NCBI GenBank assembly: GCA_015491815.1
Contig: WFVC01000023.1
Span: 1-39,334, forward strand
From: Gammaproteobacteria bacterium
Lineage (GTDB): Bacteria > Pseudomonadota > Gammaproteobacteria > UBA6429 > Thiohalophilaceae
DNA: 39,334 bases
Direction: 5' to 3'
Made by a program: the position numbers and the translations under genes. This document shows positions 1 through 8,156 of the stretch, piece by piece; the stretch's first letter is position 1; each line of letters begins with the position of its first letter. The notes beneath the pieces were generated by a model that saw nothing but the letters and a program-made list of their open reading frames with translations, had not been told where the DNA came from and made no database searches.

Positions 1-1421
1 ATGCGTTGCAGTTCTTCTTCGGCTTTCTGGCTGACGGCCTTGGCTTCAAGTTTGAGTTTGGCGGCCTTTTCTTCCGCCTTGCGCGCGCGTGTGGCTTCGC
101 TTTCGATACGCATTTTCGCGGAGCGAATGGCGGCGTCGCGCTGGTTAAGTTCTTCCTGTTGTTGACGTTCAACTTCTTCGGCGGCCTTGCGGCGGGTGGC
201 TTCCGCTTCTTCGACGCGCTGGGCAATGGCGCGGGCTTCGTCGCGCGCCTTTTGCGCCTGTTGTTTTAATTTTTCTGCTTTTTCTTCGGCGGCTTTGAAA
301 TTGCGATCCGCTGCCTGGGTTTTACTGGTTTCGACTTTGGGGGCGACTGAGACCGAGAGGTTGGCTTCGGGAAGTTTAATATTGGCCTTATCGAGCCCGC
401 CGCGCAGCACATGGCAGGTTAGACCGTGCTGGGTGAGGAGGAAGGCGGCGGCGGCGCTGCGGGCGCCGTCGGAACAACAGAGAATATAGTTGCGATTGTT
501 GTTCATACCCTCCAGTTTTAGACGCAGCATGGAAAGTGGAATGTTAACCGAGCCTTCAACGCGAGTGCGCTGGTATTCCTCATTAGTACGTACATCAATA
601 AGCAGGCTGCCTTTGGCAATTTCAGCCAGCACGTCTTTTTCGTCGGTGTACTGGATCAGGGGATTGGCGAGATGCTGCAGGAAGTCTTCTTTTTTTAGAC
701 GCATCAGTATGCCGTTTTCGAGCATGGTGACGCTGGCGTTGCGGGCGCCATTGGTGATCAGGGCTTCTTCGCCAAAGCCATCGCCTTCGGAGAGAATGGC
801 GAGTTGCATTTCGGCTGCATTGGGCGCCGGACGGCGGCTGACCGAGCATTTTCCTTTTTGCACGATGTAGTAGTAGTTATCTCTGGCGCCCTGCTGGATG
901 ATGATCTGGCCTTTTTCCACCGGCATTTCTTCCAGAGCCATGAGCAGCGCCTGGATATTTTCAGTCGGCAGGTTGAGAAAGGCGCGAGACTGCAGGAAAC
1001 GCATCATCCAGTAGCTGCTGTCATCACTGCTGAGTTCATCCACCTCGTAGGTGCCGGAGGGGTTATCATCCAGCAGAATTTCAAGAAGATCCGAGTCGAT
1101 GGCGAGTATGGTCGCATCGGTTTTCGTGCGGCAGGTTTGGCTGCGGGGAACCTCATTGGCCAGCGCCTGTTTAGCTTCACGGGATTTGGCGCGGATAACT
1201 TTGCTGCGTGAGTCGCCAATGCTGGCTAATTCCACCTGTCCGGCAAGCAGAAACAGGGTGCGTTTGTCCCGTTCACCCTGTTTGAACAGCATGCGACCGG
1301 CCGGAATATCCTCGATGCTGGATTTATTGACCAGTTCATCAAGTTTGTCAAAACTCAACTCGCTCAGGGGATCCAGCGTTTTCAGCAGTTTCTTGTCGAG
1401 GATAATTTTGCTTGCAGCCAT
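1..1421 (-). CDS. Tandem cyclic-nucleotide-binding domains + rhodanese + coiled coil (3' end outside window)
   Basis: Reading leftwards from an ATG at 1421, the open frame runs past the window edge (473 codons visible). Residues about 10-125 and 145-250 are two cNMP-binding (Crp-like) beta-barrel domains. The second has a good phosphate-binding cassette (GFGEEALITNGARNAS, with the Arg and Ser expected to contact the cyclic phosphate); the first is degenerate. Residues about 255-350 form a rhodanese domain with the active-site loop CSDGARS (CxxGxR). From about residue 365 the protein becomes an Ala/Glu/Lys/Arg-rich heptad coiled coil that continues off the window. There is no signal peptide and no DNA-binding domain, so it is probably a cytoplasmic cNMP-gated scaffold or sulfur-relay protein rather than a transcription factor. 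The domain calls are visible in the sequence; the role is inferred. The start has only a weak ribosome-binding site, but an in-frame stop lies about 40 bases upstream. Confidence 0.85.
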   Translation of the reverse strand, partial: MAASKIILDKKLLKTLDPLSELSFDKLDELVNKSSIEDIPAGRMLFKQGERDKRTLFLLAGQVELASIGDSRSKVIRAKSREAKQALANEVPRSQTCRTKTDATILAIDSDLLEILLDDNPSGTYEVDELSSDDSSYWMMRFLQSRAFLNLPTENIQALLMALEEMPVEKGQIIIQQGARDNYYYIVQKGKCSVSRRPAPNAAEMQLAILSEGDGFGEEALITNGARNASVTMLENGILMRLKKEDFLQHLANPLIQYTDEKDVLAEIAKGSLLIDVRTNEEYQRTRVEGSVNIPLSMLRLKLEGMNNNRNYILCCSDGARSAAAAFLLTQHGLTCHVLRGGLDKANIKLPEANLSVSVAPKVETSKTQAADRNFKAAEEKAEKLKQQAQKARDEARAIAQRVEEAEATRRKAAEEVERQQQEELNQRDAAIRSAKMRIESEATRARKAEEKAAKLKLEAKAVSQKAEEELQR

Positions 1422-1718
1422 GGGGGAATGTTTACTCAGTCTGTGATAGTTCAATCGTCAAACCTCAGTTCGACACTTTATAAGCGGATACCGGCGTCAG
1501 AACTTTAAAATTTGATCCGCCATTCTGGAATACTGACAGGTTAAATATTAGCCGATATTGGCTGGATGAGGTGTGAATTGACGCACAACGCCGGATTCTG
1601 TTGCTTACTATATATTTGAAAATAGACAGATTTGTGACGTGGTGCAAATAGTAATATTAGAAAGTCATTATATTTGAGTGTGGTTTAAAGAATAGCGTTC
1701 AACATGGGAACCGGCGCT
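1422..1718. other. AT-rich intergenic stretch
   Basis: About 300 bases separate the end of the TonB-like gene from the start of the cNMP/rhodanese gene, both on the minus strand. It is clearly richer in A+T than its surroundings and should carry the promoter of the cNMP/rhodanese gene, but I could not find a convincing -35/-10 pair or a hairpin terminator. A 60-codon open frame on the minus strand here has no ribosome-binding site or recognisable product. Confidence 0.4.
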
Positions 1719-2651
1719 TTATGAGGGCAGGAAGTCGATCGGGTAGGTTACGGTTACGGTATCCACATCCCGAGCGACGAAGCGGAACAACCTGATGCGA
1801 CTGAGCAGGCGTTTCTCCAGTTTGGGCGAATTCAGTTCACTGCTGAGAATACGCGCCGCCGTTACCTGTCCCCCGGGGGAAATGGTAAGCTCGAGCAGCA
1901 CCTTGCCCTGCAAGCTCGGATCCCGGCGCAGGGCGCGGTTATAGAGGCTGTAAATCGCGCCCTTGTTTTTCTGGAAGACCAGTTCAATTTCTTCCTGGCT
2001 GCGGGCCAGTTTGTGTCCGGGGCGCGTCTTTGGCGCGACTATGCTTTTCTCGATTTTGCTTTCGACCTTGCTGGTTTGTCGACCGGCCAGCGCCTGTCCG
2101 CCGGTGCTGCGGCTGAGGCTGCGAGTGTTGATGCCGCTGCTGCCCTTGCCCGCCACAGCGGAGAGCACGGCGGCGGTTTGCGGCTGGCTGCGGGTTTTGC
2201 CTTTGTTTTTCTGAGGTGTGTACGTTTGCATGGTGGCGACGTCAAAACTGTCGCGCAAATCAGCCAGCTCATCCTGCATCGCCAGCAGGCCGCTGCTTTG
2301 CGCCTTTTTACGGGCCTTTGCGGTCTTATCGATGCTTTTTTTCTTTTCGAGCTTTTTCTTTTTGGCTTTCTTTTTCTCGACCGGTTTTTTCTTTTCAACC
2401 TTTTTTATTTCCGGAACAACCGGTTTGGGTTTGGGCGCCTGTTTTTTCTGCAGGATCAGTTTGGCCAGTCGAGGTGAAATCTGTTTGAGTTCCTGCTGCT
2501 GGACTTCCGGTTTGGGTAAATAGGGAACGATGCCGCCAATAATGGCGGATAGAATCAGGACGATGATCAGGATGCGGCGAAAACGCCGATCATGCCTGGT
2601 CTCGCTCCAGGGCAGCAGAGGGGTATGAGGATAGGCGTTGACCAGCACCAC
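1719..2651 (-). CDS. TonB-like energy transducer with AgmX/PglI-type C-terminal domain
   Basis: 310 residues with the layout of an inner-membrane-anchored, periplasm-spanning transducer. A short cytoplasmic N-terminus is followed by one membrane segment at residues about 27-45. A long Lys/Pro-rich extended region at about 70-115 (repeated KKxKPVEKKK-like runs) and a Ser/Gln-rich linker follow. The C-terminal domain at about 215-310 (start EEIELVFQKNKGAIYSLYNR, end DTVTVTYPIDFLPS) is the fold annotated as AgmX/PglI C-terminal in Myxococcus gliding proteins and resembles TonB C-terminal domains. It is the last gene of the operon and starts 2 bases after the second exbD-like gene, so it is presumably the partner driven by that motor. 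The classical TonB box-binding context is not obvious. Domain assignment is from recalled family pattern; the specific partner is unknown. Confidence 0.85.
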   Translation of the reverse strand: MVLVNAYPHTPLLPWSETRHDRRFRRILIIVLILSAIIGGIVPYLPKPEVQQQELKQISPRLAKLILQKKQAPKPKPVVPEIKKVEKKKPVEKKKAKKKKLEKKKSIDKTAKARKKAQSSGLLAMQDELADLRDSFDVATMQTYTPQKNKGKTRSQPQTAAVLSAVAGKGSSGINTRSLSRSTGGQALAGRQTSKVESKIEKSIVAPKTRPGHKLARSQEEIELVFQKNKGAIYSLYNRALRRDPSLQGKVLLELTISPGGQVTAARILSSELNSPKLEKRLLSRIRLFRFVARDVDTVTVTYPIDFLPS

Positions 2652-2653
2652 GA

Positions 2654-3157
2654 TTATGAACCCTCAGCCGATTTCTGGATCACCGCCAGCGATATGTTGG
2701 TGAATTTGCTGCTCGCGCAGGTAAGCATGATTTTTTTCAAAAGTTTATAGGGAATATCCTTATCCCCCATGATGGTCACAGCCTGGCGATTAACTTTTAT
2801 ATTACGTGAGGGCGCGCCCTTGCGGTAATCAGTGAGCGCCTGTTGCAGCGCGGGGATGGTGGTTTTTTTATTGGCCATGACCTGCGCGACGGGCGCAATC
2901 CGTTTGTCATTGATGCGGATGTCCCTGTCGTTGACCATGATCACCAGTGTTTCTTTGGGAAATTTTTCCGCGCTGGATTCCGGCAGGTTGACCGCCTTGG
3001 GCGTGGGTAGCACTTCCGAATCACTGGAGGTGACGAGCAGGAAAAAAACCAGAATGGTGAAAATATCCATCAACGAGACCATGTTCAGCGAGGCCGAGTT
3101 GTTTTCGCCACGTTTGTGGTGGCGGATAATGCGTTTAATGCGACGGGATTCTTTCAT
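2654..3157 (-). CDS. ExbD/TolR/AglQ-family proton-channel subunit (Asp retained)
   Basis: 167 residues. A basic N-terminus (RRIKRIIRHHKRGE) is followed by one membrane segment at about 27-46, SLMDIFTILVFFLLVTSS, carrying the conserved membrane aspartate (D31) that takes up protons in ExbD, TolR and MotB. The rest is a periplasmic ExbD-like domain with a short beta-strand pattern (TLVIMVNDRDIRINDKRI). It is the second of two exbD-like genes in the operon, 11 bases downstream of the first and 2 bases upstream of the TonB-like gene. One TolQ-type plus two ExbD-type subunits is the composition of AglR-AglQ-AglS in Myxococcus xanthus. Because the other ExbD-like protein lacks the Asp, this subunit is probably the one that conducts protons. 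Confidence 0.9.
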   Translation of the reverse strand: MKESRRIKRIIRHHKRGENNSASLNMVSLMDIFTILVFFLLVTSSDSEVLPTPKAVNLPESSAEKFPKETLVIMVNDRDIRINDKRIAPVAQVMANKKTTIPALQQALTDYRKGAPSRNIKVNRQAVTIMGDKDIPYKLLKKIMLTCASSKFTNISLAVIQKSAEGS

Positions 3158-3168
3158 GCAGTGACTCG

Positions 3169-3669
3169 TTACTTCTTCTGCGGCGCATCGCCAATCGAGA
3201 TATCGGGAAACAGTTCGGCGCTCACCGTCTGTCCGTCGATCAGGGCGGGGTAGACGCGCACGGTATCCATGACTCTTACCAGCGTGTCATAGGGGGTGTC
3301 GCTCTGGGATAGAATGGTGGCGTCGGTTTTGTCCGGCAGGCGCGCCTTGATCTGTTTCAGGGTTTCACGCAGGACAAGATACTGTTTACCGGACTTATCG
3401 GTGACCGGAATATGTTTGATCAGGCCGCCCTTGCTGTCGGCGACCAGCAGCGCATCATGATTGATGATGATCTGGATCTGAAAGCCCGGCTTGTTATTGC
3501 CCGGCTTGCCGGCGCCATCCGGCAGATTCAATTCCAGAATCGTCAGGTGTGAAAAGACCGCCGTCATCAGCAGAAAGGGAACCAGCACCACCATCAGGTT
3601 CATGAAGGCGGTGATATTCAGTTCGACGCTGGCGGGTTTGCGCCGGTGACGGTGACGGATACGGCTCAT
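3169..3669 (-). CDS. ExbD/TolR/AglS-family subunit with Asn in place of the channel Asp
   Basis: 166 residues. A strongly basic N-terminus (MSRIRHRHRRKP) leads into the membrane segment VELNITAFMNLMVVLVPFLL at about 15-34 and then a periplasmic ExbD-type domain with the usual LELNLP strand just after the membrane. The position that holds Asp in nearly all ExbD/TolR proteins is Asn here (N24 in FMNLMVV). The frame is otherwise intact, so this is not a decayed gene. It overlaps the end of the TolQ-like gene by 4 bases, implying translational coupling. It likely forms a heteromeric ExbD-type dimer with the neighbouring Asp-bearing subunit inside the TolQ-like pentamer. That stoichiometry is inferred from known ExbB5D2-type complexes, not from this sequence. 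Confidence 0.9.
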   Translation of the reverse strand: MSRIRHRHRRKPASVELNITAFMNLMVVLVPFLLMTAVFSHLTILELNLPDGAGKPGNNKPGFQIQIIINHDALLVADSKGGLIKHIPVTDKSGKQYLVLRETLKQIKARLPDKTDATILSQSDTPYDTLVRVMDTVRVYPALIDGQTVSAELFPDISIGDAPQKK

Positions 3670-4307
3670 GCGTCAGCGATGTTTTTGCGTTGCATCATCA
3701 GGTTGGTGAACTTGACCGTGGCCATTTCCAGACTGTCGACCACCTGAGTGGTCTTGGTTTGCAGTACGGTGAAGAACAGCAATAGTGGAATCGCCACCAT
3801 TAGACCAAAGGCCGTGGTGTTCATAGCGACGGAAATACTGGTGGAGAGGATTTCAGCCTTCAGTGATGGGTCAACGGCCGCAACGGCGGTAAAGGCCTTG
3901 ATCAGGCCGATAATGGTGCCGAGCAGACCGAGCAGGGTGGCGATGTTGGCGAGCATGGCCAGATAATGGGTGCGACGTTCGAGGCGGGGAATGGCTTCGA
4001 GCATACTTTCTTCCATTGCAGTTTCGATATCATCACGGCTGTTGGCCGAATTAAAACGCGCCAGCCCCTGTGAGAGCATCCGACTGATGGCGTTACTGGA
4101 TTTGCTGGAAAGATTATAGGCCTGTTTGAAGTCACCGTTTTGCAATAATGGCAGCACCTGATTGAGCAGCTTGCTGTTGCTGCGTTTAGCGGCGGTGATA
4201 TAAACGTAGCGTTCAATGGTGATGGCCAGACCAATAGCCAGCACCACCATGATTGGATACATGAAGGCGCCGCCCTCCTGAAAAAATCCTACGACACTTG
4301 CGTACAT
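3666..4307 (-). CDS. MotA/TolQ/ExbB-family proton channel subunit (AglR-like)
   Basis: 213 residues. Membrane segments lie at about 15-33 (FMYPIMVVLAIGLAITIERYVYI), about 118-140 (IATLLGLLGTIIGLIKAF) and about 155-182 (the SVAMNTTAFGLMVAIPLLLF stretch). The second and third carry the LLGLLGTIxG and STS-x-A(M)NTTAxGL signatures of the TolQ/ExbB/MotA family. The large cytoplasmic loop lies between the first and second segments. The protein conducts protons with ExbD-type partners and powers periplasmic machinery. Its stop overlaps the start of the downstream exbD-like gene by 4 bases. A 121-base gap separates it from the upstream 95-residue gene, the largest gap within this operon, so an internal promoter is possible. 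Confidence 0.93.
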   Translation of the reverse strand: MYASVVGFFQEGGAFMYPIMVVLAIGLAITIERYVYITAAKRSNSKLLNQVLPLLQNGDFKQAYNLSSKSSNAISRMLSQGLARFNSANSRDDIETAMEESMLEAIPRLERRTHYLAMLANIATLLGLLGTIIGLIKAFTAVAAVDPSLKAEILSTSISVAMNTTAFGLMVAIPLLLFFTVLQTKTTQVVDSLEMATVKFTNLMMQRKNIADA

Positions 4308-4428
4308 TCCCGTCTCCTCTTAAAAAATTCGGTTCGCCAGAAGCGATTGCCCATGCTCATTGTCAGACTGGTATAGCTGATTCTAATGCAGGCGCCTGAA
4401 CCCGCGGGAAACTGATTCCCGATTATTA

Positions 4429-4716
4429 CTACTGGTTCTCAAAAAACACCCGATGATAATATATTTCCCGCCGAAATTCTTCACGATCCAGCGGCGCCAG
4501 TACTTCATCTATCAGTTGAGAAATGGGCGGGCGACGCATATCCGGCAGACCGGATTTTTTCCAGGGGACGATATAAAGAATTTTTGGCAGTTCCTGATTG
4601 CCGATCACTGCGGTGCCCTGCATCTCGATGCGGGTTTCCGCCTGAGTAAACGTACTTGCGGATAGAAGCAGCAGAGCCGGCAGGATTTGAGGTTTTCTAC
4701 AAGCTTGTTTAGCCAT
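4429..4716 (-). CDS. Small secreted protein of unknown family in the envelope-machine operon
   Basis: 95 residues. An N-terminal signal peptide (basic MAKQACRKPQ, hydrophobic ILPALLLLSASTF, likely cleavage after TQA) precedes about 68 mature residues. The mature part begins TRIEMQGTAVIGNQELPK and includes the segment LYIVPWKKSGLPDMRRPP and a charged, Glu/Arg-rich end. I do not recognise a domain. The gene overlaps the end of the upstream TPR lipoprotein gene by 8 bases and precedes the TolQ-like gene, so it is translated as part of the operon. It is probably a periplasmic accessory of the machine. The neat signal peptide, overlap and operon position make it a real gene despite its size. Confidence 0.8.
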   Translation of the reverse strand: MAKQACRKPQILPALLLLSASTFTQAETRIEMQGTAVIGNQELPKILYIVPWKKSGLPDMRRPPISQLIDEVLAPLDREEFRREIYYHRVFFENQ

Positions 4717-5353
4717 GAGCCTGTTCTCCTATGCGAGGGCTTAACTTGGATTGTTTGGGGATTCGGCGTTTCAACTCGACGATCCATTTACCGACTTTTT
4801 TATCGGTTTTGCCGGTGAGATGTTGATACTGTTCATATTGTGGCAATGCCTGGGCGGGTTTGTCCATGTAAATATCATACAGAATGCCAAGATTAAGCCA
4901 GGCGATGGCATAAGCGGGATCCGCATCGATGGCTTTTTTATAAGCCTGTTCCGCCTGTTTAAACTGACCGAGGTTGCGCTCAACCACGCCCAGATAATTG
5001 TAGGCGGGGGCGAGCTTTGGATTCAGGGCAACGGCCTGCTGTAAAGCCTGTTGGGCTTTTTCCCATTCACGCGCCTTGATGTGAATCAGGCCGAGGTTGG
5101 CCCAGGCGCCGGTCATTTGCGGGTAGCGCTCGATCAAGTCATGAAATTTTTCCGCCGCGCCGCGCAGGTTTTTTTTCTGCATCAGCGCCAGCGCCTGTTG
5201 AAACTCGCGGTTGATTTTGTTCTCAACCGGCTTTTTCGGTTTACCGATCTGACTGTCAGTTTGGCTTGGCGGCATATTACTGCATGCCGGCAACAAAATT
5301 ATTAGCAGCAGAATAAGAGTATTTTTATAGCGACTAGTAAAGGCTGGAGACAT
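4709..5353 (-). CDS. TPR-repeat lipoprotein
   Basis: About 214 residues from the ATG at 5353; a TTG three codons earlier (5362) is an alternative start. The lipoprotein signal is clear: TLILLLIILLPAC with the lipobox LPAC. The mature protein has a disordered start and then about three tetratricopeptide repeats with good consensus (AWANLGLIHIKAREWEKAQQ, then APAYNYLGVVERNLGQFKQAEQ, then AWLNLGILYDIYMDKPAQAL). It should sit on the periplasmic face of a membrane as a protein-protein scaffold. It overlaps the 3' end of the 940-residue TPR lipoprotein gene by about 20 bases and the following small gene by 8. The Myxococcus machine also contains TPR lipoproteins (GltE/AglT type), the most likely functional comparison, though no orthology can be shown here. 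Confidence 0.88.
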   Translation of the reverse strand: MSPAFTSRYKNTLILLLIILLPACSNMPPSQTDSQIGKPKKPVENKINREFQQALALMQKKNLRGAAEKFHDLIERYPQMTGAWANLGLIHIKAREWEKAQQALQQAVALNPKLAPAYNYLGVVERNLGQFKQAEQAYKKAIDADPAYAIAWLNLGILYDIYMDKPAQALPQYEQYQHLTGKTDKKVGKWIVELKRRIPKQSKLSPRIGEQAHG

Positions 5354-8156
5354 GGCTGTCAATTCTCTCTGTTTTGGCGTAGCGAATGGGTTGCAGTTTT
5401 TGCAGCTGCTGCAAACTTTTTTTCACCCATTCATCGTAGATGCCCTGTTGCATGTTTTTAAGATTGGCCTGATGAATATCGATGGCTTTTTCTTCGAAAG
5501 GAAAGGCCTGTTCTTCCAGCAAAATGTCATATTGTTCCAGCGCATCGGCGGACAGGCCTTTGGGTCGTTGTGAATTCATTAAGGCGCGGGAAAAATTATT
5601 ATAAATCTCGGCAATCTCATAGCTGGCCTGCGTGCTGATTTCAGCTATCTGGTAGCTCAATGCTCGTTGATAGGCCTTGATGGATTTTTTCATGAGTTTC
5701 TTTTTCCTTTTCAAACTCTTTTTCAACGGCGTCGTGAGTCGGGCTTTTTGATAAGCCATGCGTGAGGGAGTGGCGAGTTGCAGGGCGGCGTTGGCGGCAA
5801 GATAACGACTGCGATCAGTGCGTTGTTTGCCGGCGTTTCGATCCGACTTGATGATTTCATTCATCCAGTAGTAGGCGAATTTGTAATTTTTCCGCGCCAG
5901 ATAATATTCGACCAGATTTTGCCGCGCTTCGATCGAACTCGCCAGAGGCTGCGGGTAAAGTTTGATATATTTTTTATACAACCGCGCAGCATCGGTTTTA
6001 TGATCGGCTTTGGCGTAGAGTTCGGCGGACTGCCAGAGCATCTCACGTTTTTCTTTGGCGCTGTTTTTGTTGTCGCCGGCAAAGGCCAGTTTTTCGAGTT
6101 CTTTGGCGGCTTTTAATGACTGTCCGGTTTGTGAATAAATGAAAGCCAGCTTGGCGGTAATCCCGGCTTGCAGCGGACTTTGTTTTGGATAGCTGCGCCG
6201 CAGGTTTTCCAGTATGGGCTGGGCTTCGGCAATCTTGTTGGACTGGATGAGCAGGGAGGCGGCATCATAATCAGCCGTCAGGCGAATTTTTGAATGAGGG
6301 GCGATAGTTTTTATGCGTGAAAAATGCGAAATCGCCAGTTCAATTTGGCCCTGTTTTTTCGCTGTCTCGCCCTGTTTGTAAATACTGGCGGCAAGGCGAT
6401 CCTGGATGGCCTTGCGTTGTTTTTTGTTTTTACTGTTTGCCGGAATATATTCAAGCGTATGACTGTAGGCGGTTTCCGCCTGTTTAAAGTCGTTTAGTTC
6501 AAAACTTGCATGTCCCAGCACTACCCAGGCGGTGCGATGCAGAGCCGGTTTGTTTGCGACGGTGAGCCGCTGGCTGAGGGTTTTGGCGGTATCCCGCGCA
6601 CGTGCATAATCGCCGCTGGCGTAAAGTTTTTCCGCGGTTTTCGCCAGTACCGGAATCGCGCGTTTGTCCTCGGAGAAATAATCACTGAAACGCAGGGCGC
6701 TGTTAAATTCTTTTTGTTGCCATGCTTTGCGTTGCGCCTCATCCTGTTTCTTGCGATAGCTTTTTTCAATTTTTGGATAAATCAGCAGGGCGGCATAGGC
6801 GGCTTCGGCGCTTTTGGCATTGCGTGGATAGTCGTAGGCGGTGTGTTCAAATTCAGTAATTGCGCGTGAATAATTTTTACCTTCATACAATACTTCGGCC
6901 AGCAGGAAATTAATCGCCGGCGCATCTTTGTCATTTGGAAAGCTTTGAAGATAATAATTATACCAGTAGGCGGCCTGCTGATAGTCTTCTTTTTTATGTC
7001 GTTTCCGTGAAGCGGCATGATAATAACCGGCCAGATCGCGGATATGTTGATTGATTAGAGGCAAAACCTGTTTGCGAACGTCTTCACCCTGGGTCATCCA
7101 GAAACTGCTGTAGCGATCATAGCGCTTGATAAAGTCGGCCTTGGCCGGCAGCACCTGATGCGGTAGTCGTGCTGTCTGGTAGGCTTCGATTGCCTGTTGG
7201 TGAAATTGTGGGGCAAGCGCATTACCCGGGTGCCGTTCGACAAAGGCAAGCAAGGTGTCAGCGGCATCGGTATAACGGTTTTTGCTCAGATAAAGTTTGG
7301 CCAGACTATTATAAAGCAGGGCTTCATATTGCTGGGCCTGATGTCGGGACAGATAGCTGTTCAGGGTTTTGGTGCCTTGCAGATAAGAGACTGACAGCGA
7401 GATGGCGCGCATCACGTCTTCGAGCAGCGCCCGGTCGGCGCCGGAAATTTGCTGCGGAAAATCCATGGCATTGAGCAGACCATGTTGTTGCTCCGCATCC
7501 AGTAACTTGAAAAAGGCGTTCAGGGCGTTGTTATACCGGCTTTGTTTAAACAGGGTCCATGCATATTTGTAGAGCGCCTTTTCCCGATAGGGGGAAGCGG
7601 GATGCGAGCCGATGACATAAAAGGCCTGTTCGGCTTCGGCATAACGTTGCAGAGAAAAAAGAATTTCACCGCGGCGAAAATAGGCTTCATCGACGTATTG
7701 GCTATGAGGATAACGTTCACCCAACTGTTTCAGGGTCGCGAGGGCTTTTTCTGTTTCACCGCGCAATTCATAAGCCTTGGCTTGTTGGTAAAGAATATGA
7801 TCATTGTTGGGATCATCGGGGTAGGTGGCGAGATAGGTGGCATAGAGTTTTATTGCGTTGCCCGCCTGCGCGCGTGATTTTTTGATGTCAGCTTTTTGCC
7901 CTGAGGTGTTGGCTTCTTCCGCATCGAGTACTTCCAGTTCGGCCAGCCGCCGCAGCGCCTGTGGATACATCGGGCTGTCGGGGGCCAGCTTGATAAAACG
8001 GCGATAGTGTGCGATCGCCTGTGCGCGGGTGATGTTAAGATCCGTTTTTGGGCTTACCGCAACCGGGGTGTCGGATAACGAGTCAATGGTGGCTGGGCCG
8101 GAGGAGCAGGCGCCCAGCATAATAATTGGCAGCAGTAGAAAATAGCGCGAATTCAT
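5334..8156 (-). CDS. Large TPR-repeat outer-membrane lipoprotein
   Basis: 940 residues. Signal peptide and lipobox are clear (FLLLPIIMLGACSSGP, Cys at about 17). Most of the chain is tetratricopeptide-like helical hairpins (YPQALRRLAELEV; ILYQQAKAYELRGETEKAL; YVDEAYFRRGEILFSLQRYAEAEQAF; INFLLAEVLYEGKNYSRAITEFE, and many more), similar in feel to BamD/YbgF-type TPRs (the 'YPxSxYxxxA' pattern). The C-terminal quarter is very Lys-rich and less regular. Start: ATG at 8156 with GAGGGC a few bases upstream, overlapping the stop of the preceding TPR gene by 4 bases. A TPR protein this long inside an ExbBD-type operon suggests a periplasmic scaffold that spans or lines the envelope. Comparison with GltC/GltE/AgmK-type TPR proteins is inference. 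Confidence 0.88.
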   Translation of the reverse strand: MNSRYFLLLPIIMLGACSSGPATIDSLSDTPVAVSPKTDLNITRAQAIAHYRRFIKLAPDSPMYPQALRRLAELEVLDAEEANTSGQKADIKKSRAQAGNAIKLYATYLATYPDDPNNDHILYQQAKAYELRGETEKALATLKQLGERYPHSQYVDEAYFRRGEILFSLQRYAEAEQAFYVIGSHPASPYREKALYKYAWTLFKQSRYNNALNAFFKLLDAEQQHGLLNAMDFPQQISGADRALLEDVMRAISLSVSYLQGTKTLNSYLSRHQAQQYEALLYNSLAKLYLSKNRYTDAADTLLAFVERHPGNALAPQFHQQAIEAYQTARLPHQVLPAKADFIKRYDRYSSFWMTQGEDVRKQVLPLINQHIRDLAGYYHAASRKRHKKEDYQQAAYWYNYYLQSFPNDKDAPAINFLLAEVLYEGKNYSRAITEFEHTAYDYPRNAKSAEAAYAALLIYPKIEKSYRKKQDEAQRKAWQQKEFNSALRFSDYFSEDKRAIPVLAKTAEKLYASGDYARARDTAKTLSQRLTVANKPALHRTAWVVLGHASFELNDFKQAETAYSHTLEYIPANSKNKKQRKAIQDRLAASIYKQGETAKKQGQIELAISHFSRIKTIAPHSKIRLTADYDAASLLIQSNKIAEAQPILENLRRSYPKQSPLQAGITAKLAFIYSQTGQSLKAAKELEKLAFAGDNKNSAKEKREMLWQSAELYAKADHKTDAARLYKKYIKLYPQPLASSIEARQNLVEYYLARKNYKFAYYWMNEIIKSDRNAGKQRTDRSRYLAANAALQLATPSRMAYQKARLTTPLKKSLKRKKKLMKKSIKAYQRALSYQIAEISTQASYEIAEIYNNFSRALMNSQRPKGLSADALEQYDILLEEQAFPFEEKAIDIHQANLKNMQQGIYDEWVKKSLQQLQKLQPIRYAKTERIDSHVSSLY

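Noticed and set aside
1465-1647. 60-codon frame in the AT-rich intergenic stretch
   Set aside because: No ribosome-binding site, signal peptide or family likeness; too short to support.
1719-4307. Classical TonB-ExbB-ExbD iron-uptake system
   Set aside because: Two ExbD-type subunits, an AgmX/PglI-type C-terminus and TPR partners, with no TonB-dependent receptor or siderophore gene nearby.
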